Below, one piece after another: positions 8,956 through 18,249 of a stretch of DNA of 64,000 nt (the first letter of the stretch is position 1; every line of letters begins with the position of its first letter). The notes under the pieces were generated by a model, which was not told the origin of the DNA, did no database searches, and was given only the letters and a program-made list of their open reading frames with translations. Both the position numbers and the translations under genes were made by a program. Source of the DNA: Bacteriovorax sp. MedPE-SWde (GTDB taxonomy: Bacteria > Bdellovibrionota > Bacteriovoracia > Bacteriovoracales > Bacteriovoracaceae); NCBI GenBank assembly GCA_001874305.1, contig MPCU01000009.1, positions 62,001 through 126,000 of the forward strand. Direction: 5' to 3'.

Positions 8956-9721
8956 TTGTAAACTCTGAAATAACAGGGAAGTGATCAGAAGGGTAAATTC
9001 CATCTTCACTTTCCTTATAAAGTTGAATAGATTGAGGAACAAGCTCCTTAGAAGTTAAGATCCAATCTATTCTTGTTCCATCTTTTCTAAAACCTTTAAA
9101 ACCGTGATGACTGGCCTCTTCTTCTTGGTTAAAATGAAGCCAAGCGTCTGTTAGACCAAGGTTTGAATTATCAATTATTTCTCTTACACCGTTAAAAGGG
9201 GACTCATTAAAGTCTCCGAGTAAAACTATTGGAAGATTTGTAGTGTTTATCTTTTTACTCTCTTTTATTAGGACCTTTATTTGTTCCTGTCTCGTGCTTG
9301 TTTCTAAATGGTCTAGATGGGTATCAATTATCATGAAGTCTAGGTTAGAGCTTATGTGGGTTGCTTTCAGCCATGTGCAAAGTCTAGGAAATGCGCTATC
9401 AAATGATTTAGAGGCAGCAACATAAGGTGTCTCTGAAAGCCAGATATCTCCACTTTCTTTTATAGTGAAGATCCCTTTTTTTAAAAAGAGAGTTGGATAC
9501 ATTCTGTCTTCAATCCAGTCTCTGTGTTTATCAGAGATCTCATAGTTTTCTAAGAGAGAATGTAGGTCTTTGAGTTGTGGCTCCCAGCCTTCTTGAGTTC
9601 CTAAAATGTCAGGAGAGAATGAGTTAATGACATTACTTAAAAGAACTCTTCTACCGTTCCAGTCGTGTTCTTTGTCGGCCGGGTTATTAAACCTAATATT
9701 GCTGCTCATTATCTTAATCAT
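8945..9721 (-). CDS. Endonuclease/exonuclease/phosphatase (EEP) family hydrolase
   Basis: This is a cytosolic metal-dependent phosphoesterase (258 residues from the ATG at 9721). I prefer that start because GGAG lies seven bases upstream; an in-frame start at 9751 lacks a ribosome site. EEP catalytic motifs occur in order: the N-terminal SSNIRFNNP, GTQEGW with the metal-binding Glu, DTHLDH, LGDFNESP and the final SDHFPV His-Asp pair. There is no signal peptide with this start. The substrate may be a sugar phosphate, lipid head group or nucleic acid; the family does not predict it. The 3' end overlaps psd on the opposite strand. Confidence 0.85.
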   Translation of the reverse strand: MIKIMSSNIRFNNPADKEHDWNGRRVLLSNVINSFSPDILGTQEGWEPQLKDLHSLLENYEISDKHRDWIEDRMYPTLFLKKGIFTIKESGDIWLSETPYVAASKSFDSAFPRLCTWLKATHISSNLDFMIIDTHLDHLETSTRQEQIKVLIKESKKINTTNLPIVLLGDFNESPFNGVREIIDNSNLGLTDAWLHFNQEEEASHHGFKGFRKDGTRIDWILTSKELVPQSIQLYKESEDGIYPSDHFPVISEFTIKA

Positions 9722-9819
9722 CTCTTTCTCCGTTTCTATATGAGAACACAATTGTTTTAGATCGAGAACAAAAAGATCATAACTTCTCGTAATTCTAGGT
9801 AGTTAGTGCTTCTTTCTTT

Positions 9820-9834
9820 TGGCATATGCATTGC
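9820..9834 (+). promoter_or_regulatory. Putative sigma54 (-24/-12) promoter for the HTH gene pair
   Basis: The sequence TGGCATATGCATTGC has GG at 9821-9822 and GC at 9833-9834, exactly the 12-base pitch of the RpoN consensus TGGCAC-N5-TTGC; only the sixth position (T for C) departs. Transcription would start near 9846, about 17 bases before the TTG start at 9863. No activator gene is visible nearby. Confidence 0.5.
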
Positions 9835-9862
9835 TTTAATACTGGCAAATAGGAGGTGTCAG

Positions 9863-10186
9863 TTGGAAGCACAGAGAGATTTATTAGCACAGTTAAAGAA
9901 AGTTTTAGGAAACCCTACTTACAAAATGATTTCAGAGAGAACTGGAATTCAAGTTACACGTGTATTTAGAATTTTTAATGGTATTGAAATGAAGTTTAGT
10001 GAGTATCTAACAATCAAGGAGCTTTTAGACTCAGAGATGAAAAAATATACAAATTTCGAAAAGCTAATAAGAGATTGTAAATCAAAGTTAAGAGTCTCAA
10101 CTTTGGTAGAGATCGAAAAGTTGTGTGTGAGAAAACTTGAGATTGTTAAATTAGCTACAGAAGTAGAAAAAGTAGAAGTGGCATAG
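9863..10186 (+). CDS. Small helix-turn-helix-like protein
   Basis: The product is 107 residues from a TTG start at 9863, which has a textbook AGGAGGT at 9851-9857. An upstream in-frame start at 9806 would cross the sigma54-like promoter and lacks a ribosome site. Residues about 18-45 (KMISERTGIQVTRVFRIFNG) read like the recognition helices of an XRE-type HTH, in which a short turn around TGI separates two helices. The rest is Lys/Glu-rich helix. I infer DNA binding and do not recognise the family. It ends five bases before the next small gene, which also looks like a winged-helix protein, so the two may act together. Confidence 0.7.
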   Translation: MEAQRDLLAQLKKVLGNPTYKMISERTGIQVTRVFRIFNGIEMKFSEYLTIKELLDSEMKKYTNFEKLIRDCKSKLRVSTLVEIEKLCVRKLEIVKLATEVEKVEVA

Positions 10187-10194
10187 GAGAGATG

Positions 10195-10692
10195 ATGAAA
10201 GAATTATTAATGTTAGAGAGAATGGTTATAGAGTCGATTGCTAAAGGAGAGAAGAGTTTAAAATCAATTCAACTGGATACAGGCCTTGATTACTCATTAG
10301 TCTTATCTATTGCAGCCAAGCTTTTACAAAGAGGACTAGTTGACTATAAATACGGCGAATACAGTGTTTCTAAGAATGATATAAATTGGCAAAAAGTTAA
10401 TAGAGACGACAGTATAAAAAATGAAATAAAAGAAGTATCTGATAATATGATTGATATCTTCTTTGATGATAGAAGTCGTAATAAACTCAAGTTACAAAAA
10501 GTTTATATTAACAAACAAGATGAAAAGATTCTGAATTCTCTATTAAATAGTGTTGAGAATTTTGTTAATGATCTAAGAAAAGATCAAAAAGTAAATAATG
10601 TAAAAGTACAAACTAAAGATCAAAAAGTTTTGATGTGGGGTTATGGAGATTATCAGGATTTAGTACAAAATACGCTAAAGGTTGTTTCTTAG
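10195..10692 (+). CDS. Winged-helix-like hypothetical protein
   Basis: The product is about 165 residues. I favour the second of two adjacent ATGs because AGGAG at 10185-10189 is five bases from it. The N-terminal 60 residues (ERMVIESIAKGEKSLKSIQ, then TGLDYSLVLSIAAKLLQRGL, then VDYKYGEYS) follow the pattern of a winged helix: helix, helix, recognition helix, then a short wing. The remainder is Lys/Asp-rich and helical, with no transmembrane segment. It is co-transcribed with the HTH-like gene upstream. The C terminus overlaps the convergent methionine-synthase-like gene by 18 bases. No precise family is recognised. Confidence 0.7.
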   Translation: MKELLMLERMVIESIAKGEKSLKSIQLDTGLDYSLVLSIAAKLLQRGLVDYKYGEYSVSKNDINWQKVNRDDSIKNEIKEVSDNMIDIFFDDRSRNKLKLQKVYINKQDEKILNSLLNSVENFVNDLRKDQKVNNVKVQTKDQKVLMWGYGDYQDLVQNTLKVVS

Positions 10693-11379
10693 TGAATCAA
10701 GTCTATTAATAATTAGCTCAGGATCTCTTTGAGAGTGTGCCAAACCACATGTTGCACTTATGTAAGAGATCCTTTCTGATAGGCTTGATACTGTTTCCTT
10801 TGTAGCCGAGTTTGTTGCTATAACTCCGGCCATAATATCAATTTTTTTAGAAATCAATCCTTCAATGTTAGGGTTCAGAATATAGTCAACTGAGAAAATA
10901 TCAAGAGGCAGAGAATTTATATAAGAAATATCTTTATTTAAAAGCTTCTTACAACAATGTATTCCAATCTTGGTAAAGTACTTTTTAGCGTACAGAATAA
11001 CTTCTTCGAGTTCTTGAGAGTGATTAATAATTGGCTCATCAAAGAAAAAATAAATATCTGTATCATTTGTAATTTTATAAATTTCCTCAATACAATCATA
11101 AATATCAGAAACATTACCAGGATAGGTATTAGGTCCAACAAGTTGAACTTTGAGATGAGATTTACCTCGCTTTCTGGCTTCATTAATAAATAGTTCCAAG
11201 TACTTAAAATTACAGTTTTTAACTTGGTCGATCATATCTCCATGAATATTTAGTAATTGGGGAAAGAAGGGGAGCTCATGCTTAAATGAGTAAGCTAATG
11301 CTTCGTCTATATCTCTGAAGGGAAGACTACCTACTCCTGTTGTGAGTATATCCTTAGCCATTGTAGCCATAGGTATCAA
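10675..11379 (-). CDS. Short MetE-core-like (cobalamin-independent methionine synthase family) protein
   Basis: The product is about 234 residues and resembles the C-terminal catalytic barrel of MetE. The opening TTGVGSLPF and the later FFPQLLN match the family. Candidate zinc ligands are His and Cys in GIHCCKK (MetE has HxC) and Cys in ATCGLAHSQ (MetE has CGL). The position of the MetE zinc-ligand Glu appears to be Asp in FSVDY. It is far shorter than MetE (about 750) and shorter than core-MetE proteins (about 320-340), so parts of the barrel are missing or reduced. Starts at 11379 (TTG), 11370 and 11361 (ATG) are all possible. It is last in the metF-metH operon. Confidence 0.7.
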   Translation of the reverse strand: MIPMATMAKDILTTGVGSLPFRDIDEALAYSFKHELPFFPQLLNIHGDMIDQVKNCNFKYLELFINEARKRGKSHLKVQLVGPNTYPGNVSDIYDCIEEIYKITNDTDIYFFFDEPIINHSQELEEVILYAKKYFTKIGIHCCKKLLNKDISYINSLPLDIFSVDYILNPNIEGLISKKIDIMAGVIATNSATKETVSSLSERISYISATCGLAHSQRDPELIINRLDSLRNNL

Positions 11380-11776
11380 TCATCTCTTTGAGAATATCTT
11401 TTAATGCATACTTAAATGTTTTATTTTCCGGGGAATCAGTACAGCACTGTATGTAACCAAGCATTTTTTCAAATGTTGTTTTTCTTCCTTCACTAGTGAT
11501 CCAGTTGTGAAAGAAGTGTATAGCTGTGATCCATTGATCTAGTTGGTATTCTGAGCAATCTACACTTTCAAATAATAATTGACCTGTTTTCTTATGATTA
11601 GGATTAGACTTTAATGAAAGTCCAAGATAGTGGATTATAGTTTGAAGCTCCTCTTCTGAGGAACAAGCTAGAAATATTTCTTTGAGTTTATCATCTGTAA
11701 GGAATGCTTCCGGGAAAGTATTCCTTACTTTTGAAAAATATTTATCTAAGAGTTCAGATGAACTGTTCTTAACCAT
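11354..11776 (-). CDS. Hypothetical protein in the met operon
   Basis: The product is 140 residues, soluble and largely helical, with four cysteines ([19 protein letters not shown]). I do not recognise it. It starts inside the last 31 bases of metH and its end overlaps the possible starts of the MetE-like gene, so it is translationally coupled on both sides and likely works with them. The spaced cysteines could matter for metal or redox chemistry, but no known motif is formed. It might be a partner subunit of the short MetE-like protein; that is inference from position only. Confidence 0.7.
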   Translation of the reverse strand: MVKNSSSELLDKYFSKVRNTFPEAFLTDDKLKEIFLACSSEEELQTIIHYLGLSLKSNPNHKKTGQLLFESVDCSEYQLDQWITAIHFFHNWITSEGRKTTFEKMLGYIQCCTDSPENKTFKYALKDILKEMIDTYGYNG

Positions 11777-14700
11777 TTCTTTGCCTCTTCAAGCTCAATT
11801 CCTTTTCTTTTTGCGTAACTTTCAACCTGGTCGTCACCTATAGAGAGAATATTGAAATATTTAGCATCTGGATGTGAGAATAAGTAGCCTGAAACTGAAC
11901 TTGCAGGAACCATTGCATAGTTCTCTGTTAAGTAAGCATTAGTCTTGTTCTGAGCATCGAGTAGTTCCCAGAGTTTTGATTTTTCAGTATGATCTGGACA
12001 TGCTGGATATCCTGGTGCGGGTCTAATACCTTGATACTTTTCACTTATGATATCATCAATAACTGTGCTTTCATCTTCTGAGATAGACCAGAAGTCTCTT
12101 GCTCTTTTGTGTATAAGTTCTGCAAAGGCTTCTGCTAGTCGATCTCCTATGGCCTTAACCATAATAGAAGAATAATCATCATTCATCTTTTCAAAGTTCT
12201 TAGCAAATTTCTCTACTTCATCGCCCATGGTAACAACGAAAGCACCAATATAGTCTTCCAGATCTCTTTCTTGAGGTGCAATGAAGTCAGAAAGAGATTG
12301 ATACGATGAACCTTCTTTAGTTTTTGCTTTTTGTTGTCTTAAGAAGTTTAAAGTCTCAATTTTTTCACCATCTTCATTGAAGAGATCTACATCATCTCCA
12401 CGTCTGGATGCTTTCCAGAATCCCATAGCTGCCTTTGGAGAGAATCTCTTTTCTTTAATAATTCTTTCTAGAAAACTCTCTGCATCGGCGAAAAGCTTCT
12501 TGGCCTCTTCCCCGTATTTCTTATTTGATAGAATCTTCGGGTATGTTCCCTTAAGTTCCCATGTCCAAAAGAAAGGGGACCAATCTATGTACTTAGCAAT
12601 TTCTTCTAGTGATATATCATCAAAAACTCTTGCGCCTGTAAAATCTGGCCTTATAGTTTGATGGTTTTTAAAAAGGTCCTCTCTTGAATTAAGTGCATCT
12701 TCGTATGAAATAATTGCAGATGTATTATTTCTACTTCTTTCAAAATATTCTCTAAGAGATTGTTGCTTTTCTTCTAATTCAGTTAAGTACTTATCTTTAA
12801 AGTTAGGACTTAATAAATTATTACAAATCTCAACAACGAGGGATGCATCACCAACCTGAACAACTGGTGATTTTGTATGTGGGGCAATCTTTACAGCTGT
12901 ATGGGTTTTACTTGTTGTAGCACCACCTACAAGAATAGGAATATTCAAATCTTGTCTAATGAACTCTTGAACATTGTAAATCATTTCATCAAGAGAGGGT
13001 GTAATAAGACCGCTTAGTCCTATTATTTGTGCGTTATTTTCTTTTGCTGATTTAATAATGTCTTCACATGAAACCATAACACCAAGATCGATTACATCAT
13101 ATCCATTACACGCTAGAACAACTCCAACAATATTTTTTCCAATATCGTGAACATCTCCTTTTACTGTAGCTATGACGAATGTTTTCTTATCAGTTTTACC
13201 TGTGTCTTTATTCTTTTCCATGAATGGTTCAAGATAAGCAACAGCTTGTTTCATAACTCTTGCACTCTTTACTACTTGTGGAAGAAACATTTTCCCTTCA
13301 CCAAAGAGTCCTCCAACAACTTTCATTCCACCCATTAGTGGACCTTCAATTACATCAAGTGGTGTTCCTAGTTGTTGCCTTGCTTCTTCAACATCTTCTT
13401 CGATGAACTTTGATATCCCTTTCACTAGAGAGTGAGAAATTCTTTCTTGAAGGTTTCCTTCTCTCCAGGTGACATCATCTTCACGTTTTTTCTTCGTTAT
13501 TCCTCTGAACTGTTCAGAGTATTCTATAAGCTCTTCTGTAGCATCAGGGCTTTTATTAAAAAGTACATTTTCTATTTTAACTTTTAGCTCTGGCTTTATA
13601 TCTTCGTAAATTTCTAGCATTCCTGCATTTACGATTCCCATGTCAAGGCCGGCTTGAATACCGTAGTAGAGGAATGAGCTATGCATGGCCTCTCTAACAA
13701 GATTATTTCCTCGAAAAGAGAAAGATACATTAGAGATACCCCCTGAAGTCATCGCTCCAGGACATGTTGCTTTGATTTCTCTAACAGCTTCTATAAAGTC
13801 GATCGCATAATTGTTGTGTTCTTCAATCCCTGTTCCAACTGTTAGAACATTGGGGTCGAAAATAATGTCATGTGGAGGGAATCCAACTTCTTCGACAAGG
13901 ATTTTATAGGCCCTTTGGCATATCCTTACTTTATCGTCTTTTTCTGCTGCCTGTCCTTTTTCGTCAAAGGCCATTACAACTGCAGCAGCTCCGTATTCTT
14001 TTATTAAGCGGGCATGTTGCTTGAATATCTCTTCACCTTCTTTTAAGGAGATAGAATTGACGATCCCTTTACCTTGAAGACATTTAAGCCCTGCCTCTAT
14101 TACTTCCCACTTAGATGAATCAATCATAATAGGGACTTTACAAATGTCAGGCTCAGAAGCAACTAGATTTAAAAACTTTATCATACAGGCCTTACTATCA
14201 AGTAAACCTTCATCAAAGTTAATATCAATTATATTTGCACCGTTTTCAACTTGCTGTCTTGCAATATTTAAGGCGGTATCAAAATCCCCTTCTTTAATAA
14301 GTCGAGCAAATCTCGGTGACCCTGTTACATTTGTTCTTTCACCGACCATTATAAAAGGTCTATCACCTTGACTCAAAAGATTAAGAGGCTCTAGACCACT
14401 TAGCCTCATTGATTCTTTAATAGAATGGCCATGTCTTGGAGTTATACTTTTAAGTTTGTTTGCAATTGCATTAATATGATCAGGAGTTGTTCCACAACAT
14501 CCACCAACAATATTAATTAGTCCCGATGAAGCAAACTCTTCTAGAAATCCAGAAGTTTGATCAGGTGTCTCATCATAACCTGTGTCACTCAGTGGGTTAG
14601 GAAGTCCTGCATTTGGATAGCAGCTAATATGACAGTCAGAAATCTTAGAGAGTTCTTCAATATACGGTCGCATATCACTTGCACCAAGAGCACAGTTAAT

Positions 14701-15429
14701 TCCAACACTAAATGGGTTGGCATGTCTTACTGAGTTCCAAAAGGCTTCAACAGTTTGCCCAGATAATGTTCTACCTGAAGCATCAGTAATAGTAACAGAG
14801 AGCATGATTGGTATGTCTTTACCTGTTTCGTCATTAAACTTTCTCATCGCGAAAATAGCAGCTTTGAGATTTAAGGTGTCAAATGAAGTTTCGGCGAGTA
14901 ATAAATCTGCACCACCTTCAACAAGACCCTTTGATTGTTGGTAATAGTTTTCAACCAGCTCATCAAAAGTTACACCTCGAAAAGCAGGATTATTTACATC
15001 TGGAGACATCGAAGCCGTTTTATTTGTCGGCCCTAGTGCACCAGCAACAAAACATTTTCTGTCTGGATTATTTTCTTCAAATTCTCTACAGGCTTCTTTT
15101 GCAATTTTAGCTGATTGAACATTTATCTCATAAGCAACATGCTCAAGCTCGTAATCTGCTTGTGCAATTTCTGTTGCAGAAAATGTATTTGTTTCAATAA
15201 TATCTGAGCCGGCAGCAAGATACTGAGTATGTATTTCTTTTATTATATGTGGGCGGGTAAGACTTAAGAGGTCGTTATTTCCTTTAAGATCAATTTTAGA
15301 ATCTGGAAATCTGTCACCTCTAAAGTCTTCTTCTTCTAGTTTGTACTTTTGGACCATTGTTCCCATGGCACCGTCAAGAAATAGGATTCTGTTTTTAATT
15401 ATTTCGTTTAGTTCATTTTTTAATGTCAT
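11746..15429 (-). CDS. metH: Cobalamin-dependent methionine synthase
   Basis: This enzyme transfers the methyl group of 5-methyltetrahydrofolate to homocysteine through methylcobalamin. The 1227-residue length matches E. coli MetH. Domains in order are the homocysteine domain (residues 1-330; zinc Cys in GINCALG and [10 protein letters not shown]), the pterin domain (about 350-610; [17 protein letters not shown]), and the B12 cap and Rossmann domains (about 640-890; cobalt-ligand His in DVHDIGKN, then [13 protein letters not shown] and VGGATTS). The SAM-dependent reactivation domain follows (about 900-1220; [12 protein letters not shown]). All four modules are present, so it should be active. 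It abuts metF by one base. Dependence on B12 fits the nearby BtuF-like importer. Confidence 0.98.
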   Translation of the reverse strand: MTLKNELNEIIKNRILFLDGAMGTMVQKYKLEEEDFRGDRFPDSKIDLKGNNDLLSLTRPHIIKEIHTQYLAAGSDIIETNTFSATEIAQADYELEHVAYEINVQSAKIAKEACREFEENNPDRKCFVAGALGPTNKTASMSPDVNNPAFRGVTFDELVENYYQQSKGLVEGGADLLLAETSFDTLNLKAAIFAMRKFNDETGKDIPIMLSVTITDASGRTLSGQTVEAFWNSVRHANPFSVGINCALGASDMRPYIEELSKISDCHISCYPNAGLPNPLSDTGYDETPDQTSGFLEEFASSGLINIVGGCCGTTPDHINAIANKLKSITPRHGHSIKESMRLSGLEPLNLLSQGDRPFIMVGERTNVTGSPRFARLIKEGDFDTALNIARQQVENGANIIDINFDEGLLDSKACMIKFLNLVASEPDICKVPIMIDSSKWEVIEAGLKCLQGKGIVNSISLKEGEEIFKQHARLIKEYGAAAVVMAFDEKGQAAEKDDKVRICQRAYKILVEEVGFPPHDIIFDPNVLTVGTGIEEHNNYAIDFIEAVREIKATCPGAMTSGGISNVSFSFRGNNLVREAMHSSFLYYGIQAGLDMGIVNAGMLEIYEDIKPELKVKIENVLFNKSPDATEELIEYSEQFRGITKKKREDDVTWREGNLQERISHSLVKGISKFIEEDVEEARQQLGTPLDVIEGPLMGGMKVVGGLFGEGKMFLPQVVKSARVMKQAVAYLEPFMEKNKDTGKTDKKTFVIATVKGDVHDIGKNIVGVVLACNGYDVIDLGVMVSCEDIIKSAKENNAQIIGLSGLITPSLDEMIYNVQEFIRQDLNIPILVGGATTSKTHTAVKIAPHTKSPVVQVGDASLVVEICNNLLSPNFKDKYLTELEEKQQSLREYFERSRNNTSAIISYEDALNSREDLFKNHQTIRPDFTGARVFDDISLEEIAKYIDWSPFFWTWELKGTYPKILSNKKYGEEAKKLFADAESFLERIIKEKRFSPKAAMGFWKASRRGDDVDLFNEDGEKIETLNFLRQQKAKTKEGSSYQSLSDFIAPQERDLEDYIGAFVVTMGDEVEKFAKNFEKMNDDYSSIMVKAIGDRLAEAFAELIHKRARDFWSISEDESTVIDDIISEKYQGIRPAPGYPACPDHTEKSKLWELLDAQNKTNAYLTENYAMVPASSVSGYLFSHPDAKYFNILSIGDDQVESYAKRKGIELEEAKKWLRTVHLNS

Positions 15430-16373
15430 TAGAATAACTTCTTTACAACTTGTGATACAGATTTTGCATCGTTCATAACGTAGAAATGTAGTGATGGTAC
15501 ATTAGCATTAAGAAGCTCTTCTCCTTGCTTAATGGCCCAACGAACACCTATCTCTTCTACGTGATCAGGGTTCTCATGTGCTTCTTCTACAAATTCATCA
15601 GGAAAATCAACATAGAAGTGACTTGGAACACTTCTAAATTGCTTTAGGTTCTTAATAACTTTTATTCCTGGAACTATAGGGCAAGTGATATCAGCCTCTC
15701 TACAGCTTTTAACAAAATCGAAGTATTTTTGATTATCAAAGAACATTTGAGTAACGATATAATCAGAACCAGCATCTACTTTATTTTTTAACCTTTGAAT
15801 ATCAAGCTTCAGGTTTGGAGCTTCAAAGTGTTTTTCAGGATAACCTGCAACACCAACACAGAAGTCCATTGGTATAGATTGGTTTATTTCATCTAAATAA
15901 ATACCTTTTTTTACATCATTTATTTGATCTACAAGATCAATTGCGTAGTGGTTTCTATGTTTAACTTTATCATATTGTTTATTGTAATTAAGACCATCTC
16001 CTCTGAGAGCAAGGACATTATGAATTCCAAGATAGTTGAGCTCAATAAGAGCATCTTCTGTTTCTTCTTTAGTAAAACCTTGAGTCAAAAGATGGGTTAC
16101 GGTATCAATTCTAAACCTGTTTTGAATAACTCCACAGATTCCAATTGTTCCAGGTCTTTTCTTATAGATTTTTCTCTCGATACTACCGTCATTCTTTTCA
16201 TTATAATATGCACCGGCCGGGTGCGCAGTAACATCAACCCAAGAAGGATTATATGGTTGAAGTGTGTTAACAACTTCAATCACTGCTTCAATAGTTCTTC
16301 CTCTTGGAGGAGGTACTATTTCAAAACTAAAGAGAGGATTAGAGGATTTATCGATATGTTCTATAACTTTCAT
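15429..16373 (-). CDS. metF: Methylenetetrahydrofolate reductase
   Basis: This flavoenzyme reduces 5,10-methylene-tetrahydrofolate to 5-methyl-tetrahydrofolate, the methyl donor for MetH (314 residues). The FAD barrel shows [13 protein letters not shown] near the N terminus with the catalytic Glu, VDVTAHPAG, then ALRGDG, the flavin-binding loop, and [19 protein letters not shown] and a C-terminal GVRWAIKQ. It is the first gene of the minus-strand met operon and its stop overlaps the metH start (TAATG). I looked for a SAM or cobalamin riboswitch in the short region upstream and saw none. Confidence 0.97.
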   Translation of the reverse strand: MKVIEHIDKSSNPLFSFEIVPPPRGRTIEAVIEVVNTLQPYNPSWVDVTAHPAGAYYNEKNDGSIERKIYKKRPGTIGICGVIQNRFRIDTVTHLLTQGFTKEETEDALIELNYLGIHNVLALRGDGLNYNKQYDKVKHRNHYAIDLVDQINDVKKGIYLDEINQSIPMDFCVGVAGYPEKHFEAPNLKLDIQRLKNKVDAGSDYIVTQMFFDNQKYFDFVKSCREADITCPIVPGIKVIKNLKQFRSVPSHFYVDFPDEFVEEAHENPDHVEEIGVRWAIKQGEELLNANVPSLHFYVMNDAKSVSQVVKKLF

Positions 16374-16427
16374 TTCAAACCTTTGAATGGAAATATTTAA
16401 TAGAACAATTGTACTTTCTTTGGAGAG

Positions 16428-16461
16428 AAAAAGGAAGGCGAAAGCCCCTGAGGACTTTCGC
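16428..16461 (-). terminator. Intrinsic terminator after the histidine kinase gene
   Basis: On the minus strand GCGAAAG and CTTTCGC (7 bp, 16438-16461) enclose a 10-base loop and are followed by a pyrimidine tract with five T. It separates the kinase from metF. Confidence 0.6.
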
Positions 16462-16471
16462 TTTGAGGGGA

Positions 16472-17137
16472 TTAGTAAGGAAGGATGAGTGAAATTTGAG
16501 TACCAAATTTCGGGATGGAGCGGCAGTGAATTTCACCACCTAAATTATAAATTTCTCTAATTGCATTATTGAGTCCAAGTCCACTTCCTTCTGATGAAAA
16601 TGTTGTGTTGAGTTTTCCGATTTTGGCGAGCTGATCGGGAGAAATTCCTTCTCCAAAGTCAGTGATAGAAATTTTGGTGAACTTATTGCATTGAGTTGCT
16701 TTTATGACTAGTTCATCTGAGTTCTCTGTGGCCTGGACAGCATTATTTATAAGATTAGAGAGAATATTTTCTAGAGCTTCTTTTGAAGTATTTATTTTTA
16801 ACCATGGACGTATAATTTTAATCTCCGAGCGAATTAGTCTTGAATGCTCGATCTTCTTTTGGTCTTTTATAGATTTTAGTAAATTAGGAAGACAAATCTG
16901 AACTTCATTGTCGTCTTTACTAGTTTGGGCAAGAGCAATAATTCTTTTAAGACACCTCTTTGTTAATTCTTCTTTTCGTGGATCATTATCAAAATGTCCT
17001 TTAGAGATAATCTTTAGTGTCTGGAGAGGTGACTTAATATCATGAAGTATCTTTTTAATTTCATTGCATTTAGTTGTCTGTGAATAATCAAACTTCTTAG
17101 TATTTAATTGGATAATATTATCTGTCGTTAATTTCAT
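16472..17137 (-). CDS. Soluble orphan sensor histidine kinase
   Basis: This is a compact 221-residue histidine kinase with only the dimerisation and ATP-binding domains and no sensor or membrane segment. The phospho-acceptor H-box is HDIKSPLQTLK (about residues 32-42). The N-box is NILSNLINNAVQA, G1 is TDFGEGIS and G2 is GSGLGLNNA, all intact, so it should bind ATP. There is no response regulator next to it. It may receive its signal from a partner protein or belong to a phosphorelay encoded elsewhere. A 15-base palindrome lies about 60 bases upstream, and an intrinsic terminator follows the gene. Confidence 0.88.
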   Translation of the reverse strand: MKLTTDNIIQLNTKKFDYSQTTKCNEIKKILHDIKSPLQTLKIISKGHFDNDPRKEELTKRCLKRIIALAQTSKDDNEVQICLPNLLKSIKDQKKIEHSRLIRSEIKIIRPWLKINTSKEALENILSNLINNAVQATENSDELVIKATQCNKFTKISITDFGEGISPDQLAKIGKLNTTFSSEGSGLGLNNAIREIYNLGGEIHCRSIPKFGTQISLILPY

Positions 17138-17195
17138 TTATGCTCCGTTTCTAATGTGTGGTGAAAATAAGTGACTATTAAGAGAAGTTCGATTT

Positions 17196-17210
17196 TTTCT
17201 AAATTAGAAA
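17196..17210. promoter_or_regulatory. Perfect 7+1+7 palindrome, candidate operator
   Basis: TTTCTAA and TTAGAAA are exact reverse complements around a single A, in the 227-base divergent gap between the histidine kinase (minus) and the sugar epimerase (plus). The symmetry suits a dimeric repressor, although AT-rich palindromes arise by chance. No regulator gene is adjacent. Confidence 0.3.
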
Positions 17211-17350
17211 GATATTTAATATTTCAGGGTGGGATAATGATCGTCTTATCAGTAGGTTATAGTTTTAAATGTGGTTGATGTTTTCAGTCTGGTATTGGGG
17301 AATATTTGATGTGTATGAATATTTAAGTGAAAGTAACTGATTTTATAAGA

Positions 17351-17356
17351 TATAAT
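17351..17356 (+). promoter_or_regulatory. TATAAT -10 element eight bases before a start codon (possible leaderless mRNA)
   Basis: A perfect TATAAT ends eight bases before the ATG at 17365, and there is no SD sequence in between. Transcription from it would start within one or two bases of the ATG. No good -35 is seen at 16-18 bases upstream (TGAAAG at best). Confidence 0.4.
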
Positions 17357-17364
17357 ATAGTTGG

Positions 17365-18249
17365 ATGAAGTCAGAACAATTAATTGAAATTCAAAGTGAG
17401 TTCATTAGTGCGAAAATATCTCCTTTAGGTGCAGAGATAAAGAGTCTTACTGACCTTGAGTCCGGTGTAGAGTATCTTTGGCAAGGAAAGAAGGCCGTCT
17501 ACCCATGGAGTAGCCAGGTTATTTTTCCAATCGTAGGGAAGTTACGTGAAGATCAGTACTTTCTTGGAAGAAAGTATTATCGTCTAGCGAAAGATGGTTT
17601 CGCAAAAGATTTAAAATTCGACGTTAAAAGTCAGAGAAAAGATCAAGTCTCATTCATACTTACTCATGATGCAGATACAATGCTGGGCTTTCCATATATG
17701 TTCTCTCTCATTGTTACTTACAGTGTCTATGGACCTAAGTTATCGGTATCTGTTGAGATAAAGAACCTTGATAAGAAAGAGATGTTTTGCTCTCTTGGTT
17801 TTGCAACAATCTTTAATTTACCAATCTCAGATGAAGGTCGTGAAGATTATTATTTAGAATTTAATAATGAAGAAGATAGAGGTTCCTATTATCTCGATAA
17901 TGAACTTGTAAACTTTCATCATGCTGACGACAAGAAGGTAATGATTGGAAACTCTGTCAGTTTTAAGGATGATACATTTAAGGGTGGTGAAATGCTCTTT
18001 AAGGATTTTTCTTCAAATAAGGTTACGTACAAAAATAGAGTAAATGAAAAATCTGTTGAATTAGAGTTTGGAAACGTTCCCTACCTTTCTGTATGGTCAT
18101 ACCCCGATGCTCCATTTGTGAGAATTGCTCCATCTTTTGGAGTAACAGATGCTGTAGATTCAAATAACGATTTCTATATGAAAGAAGGACTTATTGATAT
18201 TGAGCAGGAAAAAACTTTTAAGTTTGAAATGTCGATTATGATTCGTTAA
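17365..18249 (+). CDS. Aldose 1-epimerase family protein (LacX-like)
   Basis: The product is a 294-residue beta-sandwich mutarotase-type protein predicted to interconvert sugar anomers. The early PLGAEIKSL, EYLWQGK and VIFPIVGKLR pattern is characteristic of the LacX/YeaD-like branch of the galactose mutarotase superfamily, followed by KDGFAKD where the family usually has HGFAR. The family active-site His at that spot appears as Asp-Gly in this protein, so catalysis is less certain than the fold. The C-terminal YLSVWSYPDAPFVRIAP is typical. No ribosome site precedes the ATG. It overlaps the convergent glycosyltransferase gene by four bases. Confidence 0.8.
   Translation: MKSEQLIEIQSEFISAKISPLGAEIKSLTDLESGVEYLWQGKKAVYPWSSQVIFPIVGKLREDQYFLGRKYYRLAKDGFAKDLKFDVKSQRKDQVSFILTHDADTMLGFPYMFSLIVTYSVYGPKLSVSVEIKNLDKKEMFCSLGFATIFNLPISDEGREDYYLEFNNEEDRGSYYLDNELVNFHHADDKKVMIGNSVSFKDDTFKGGEMLFKDFSSNKVTYKNRVNEKSVELEFGNVPYLSVWSYPDAPFVRIAPSFGVTDAVDSNNDFYMKEGLIDIEQEKTFKFEMSIMIR

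Noticed and set aside
15924-16400. 158-codon plus-strand frame opposite metF
   Set aside because: It is fully antisense to a clear metF coding region, with no recognisable protein features or ribosome site.
16374-16437. SAM or cobalamin riboswitch before metF
   Set aside because: The gap is too short and holds only a terminator of the upstream gene and an AT-rich leader.
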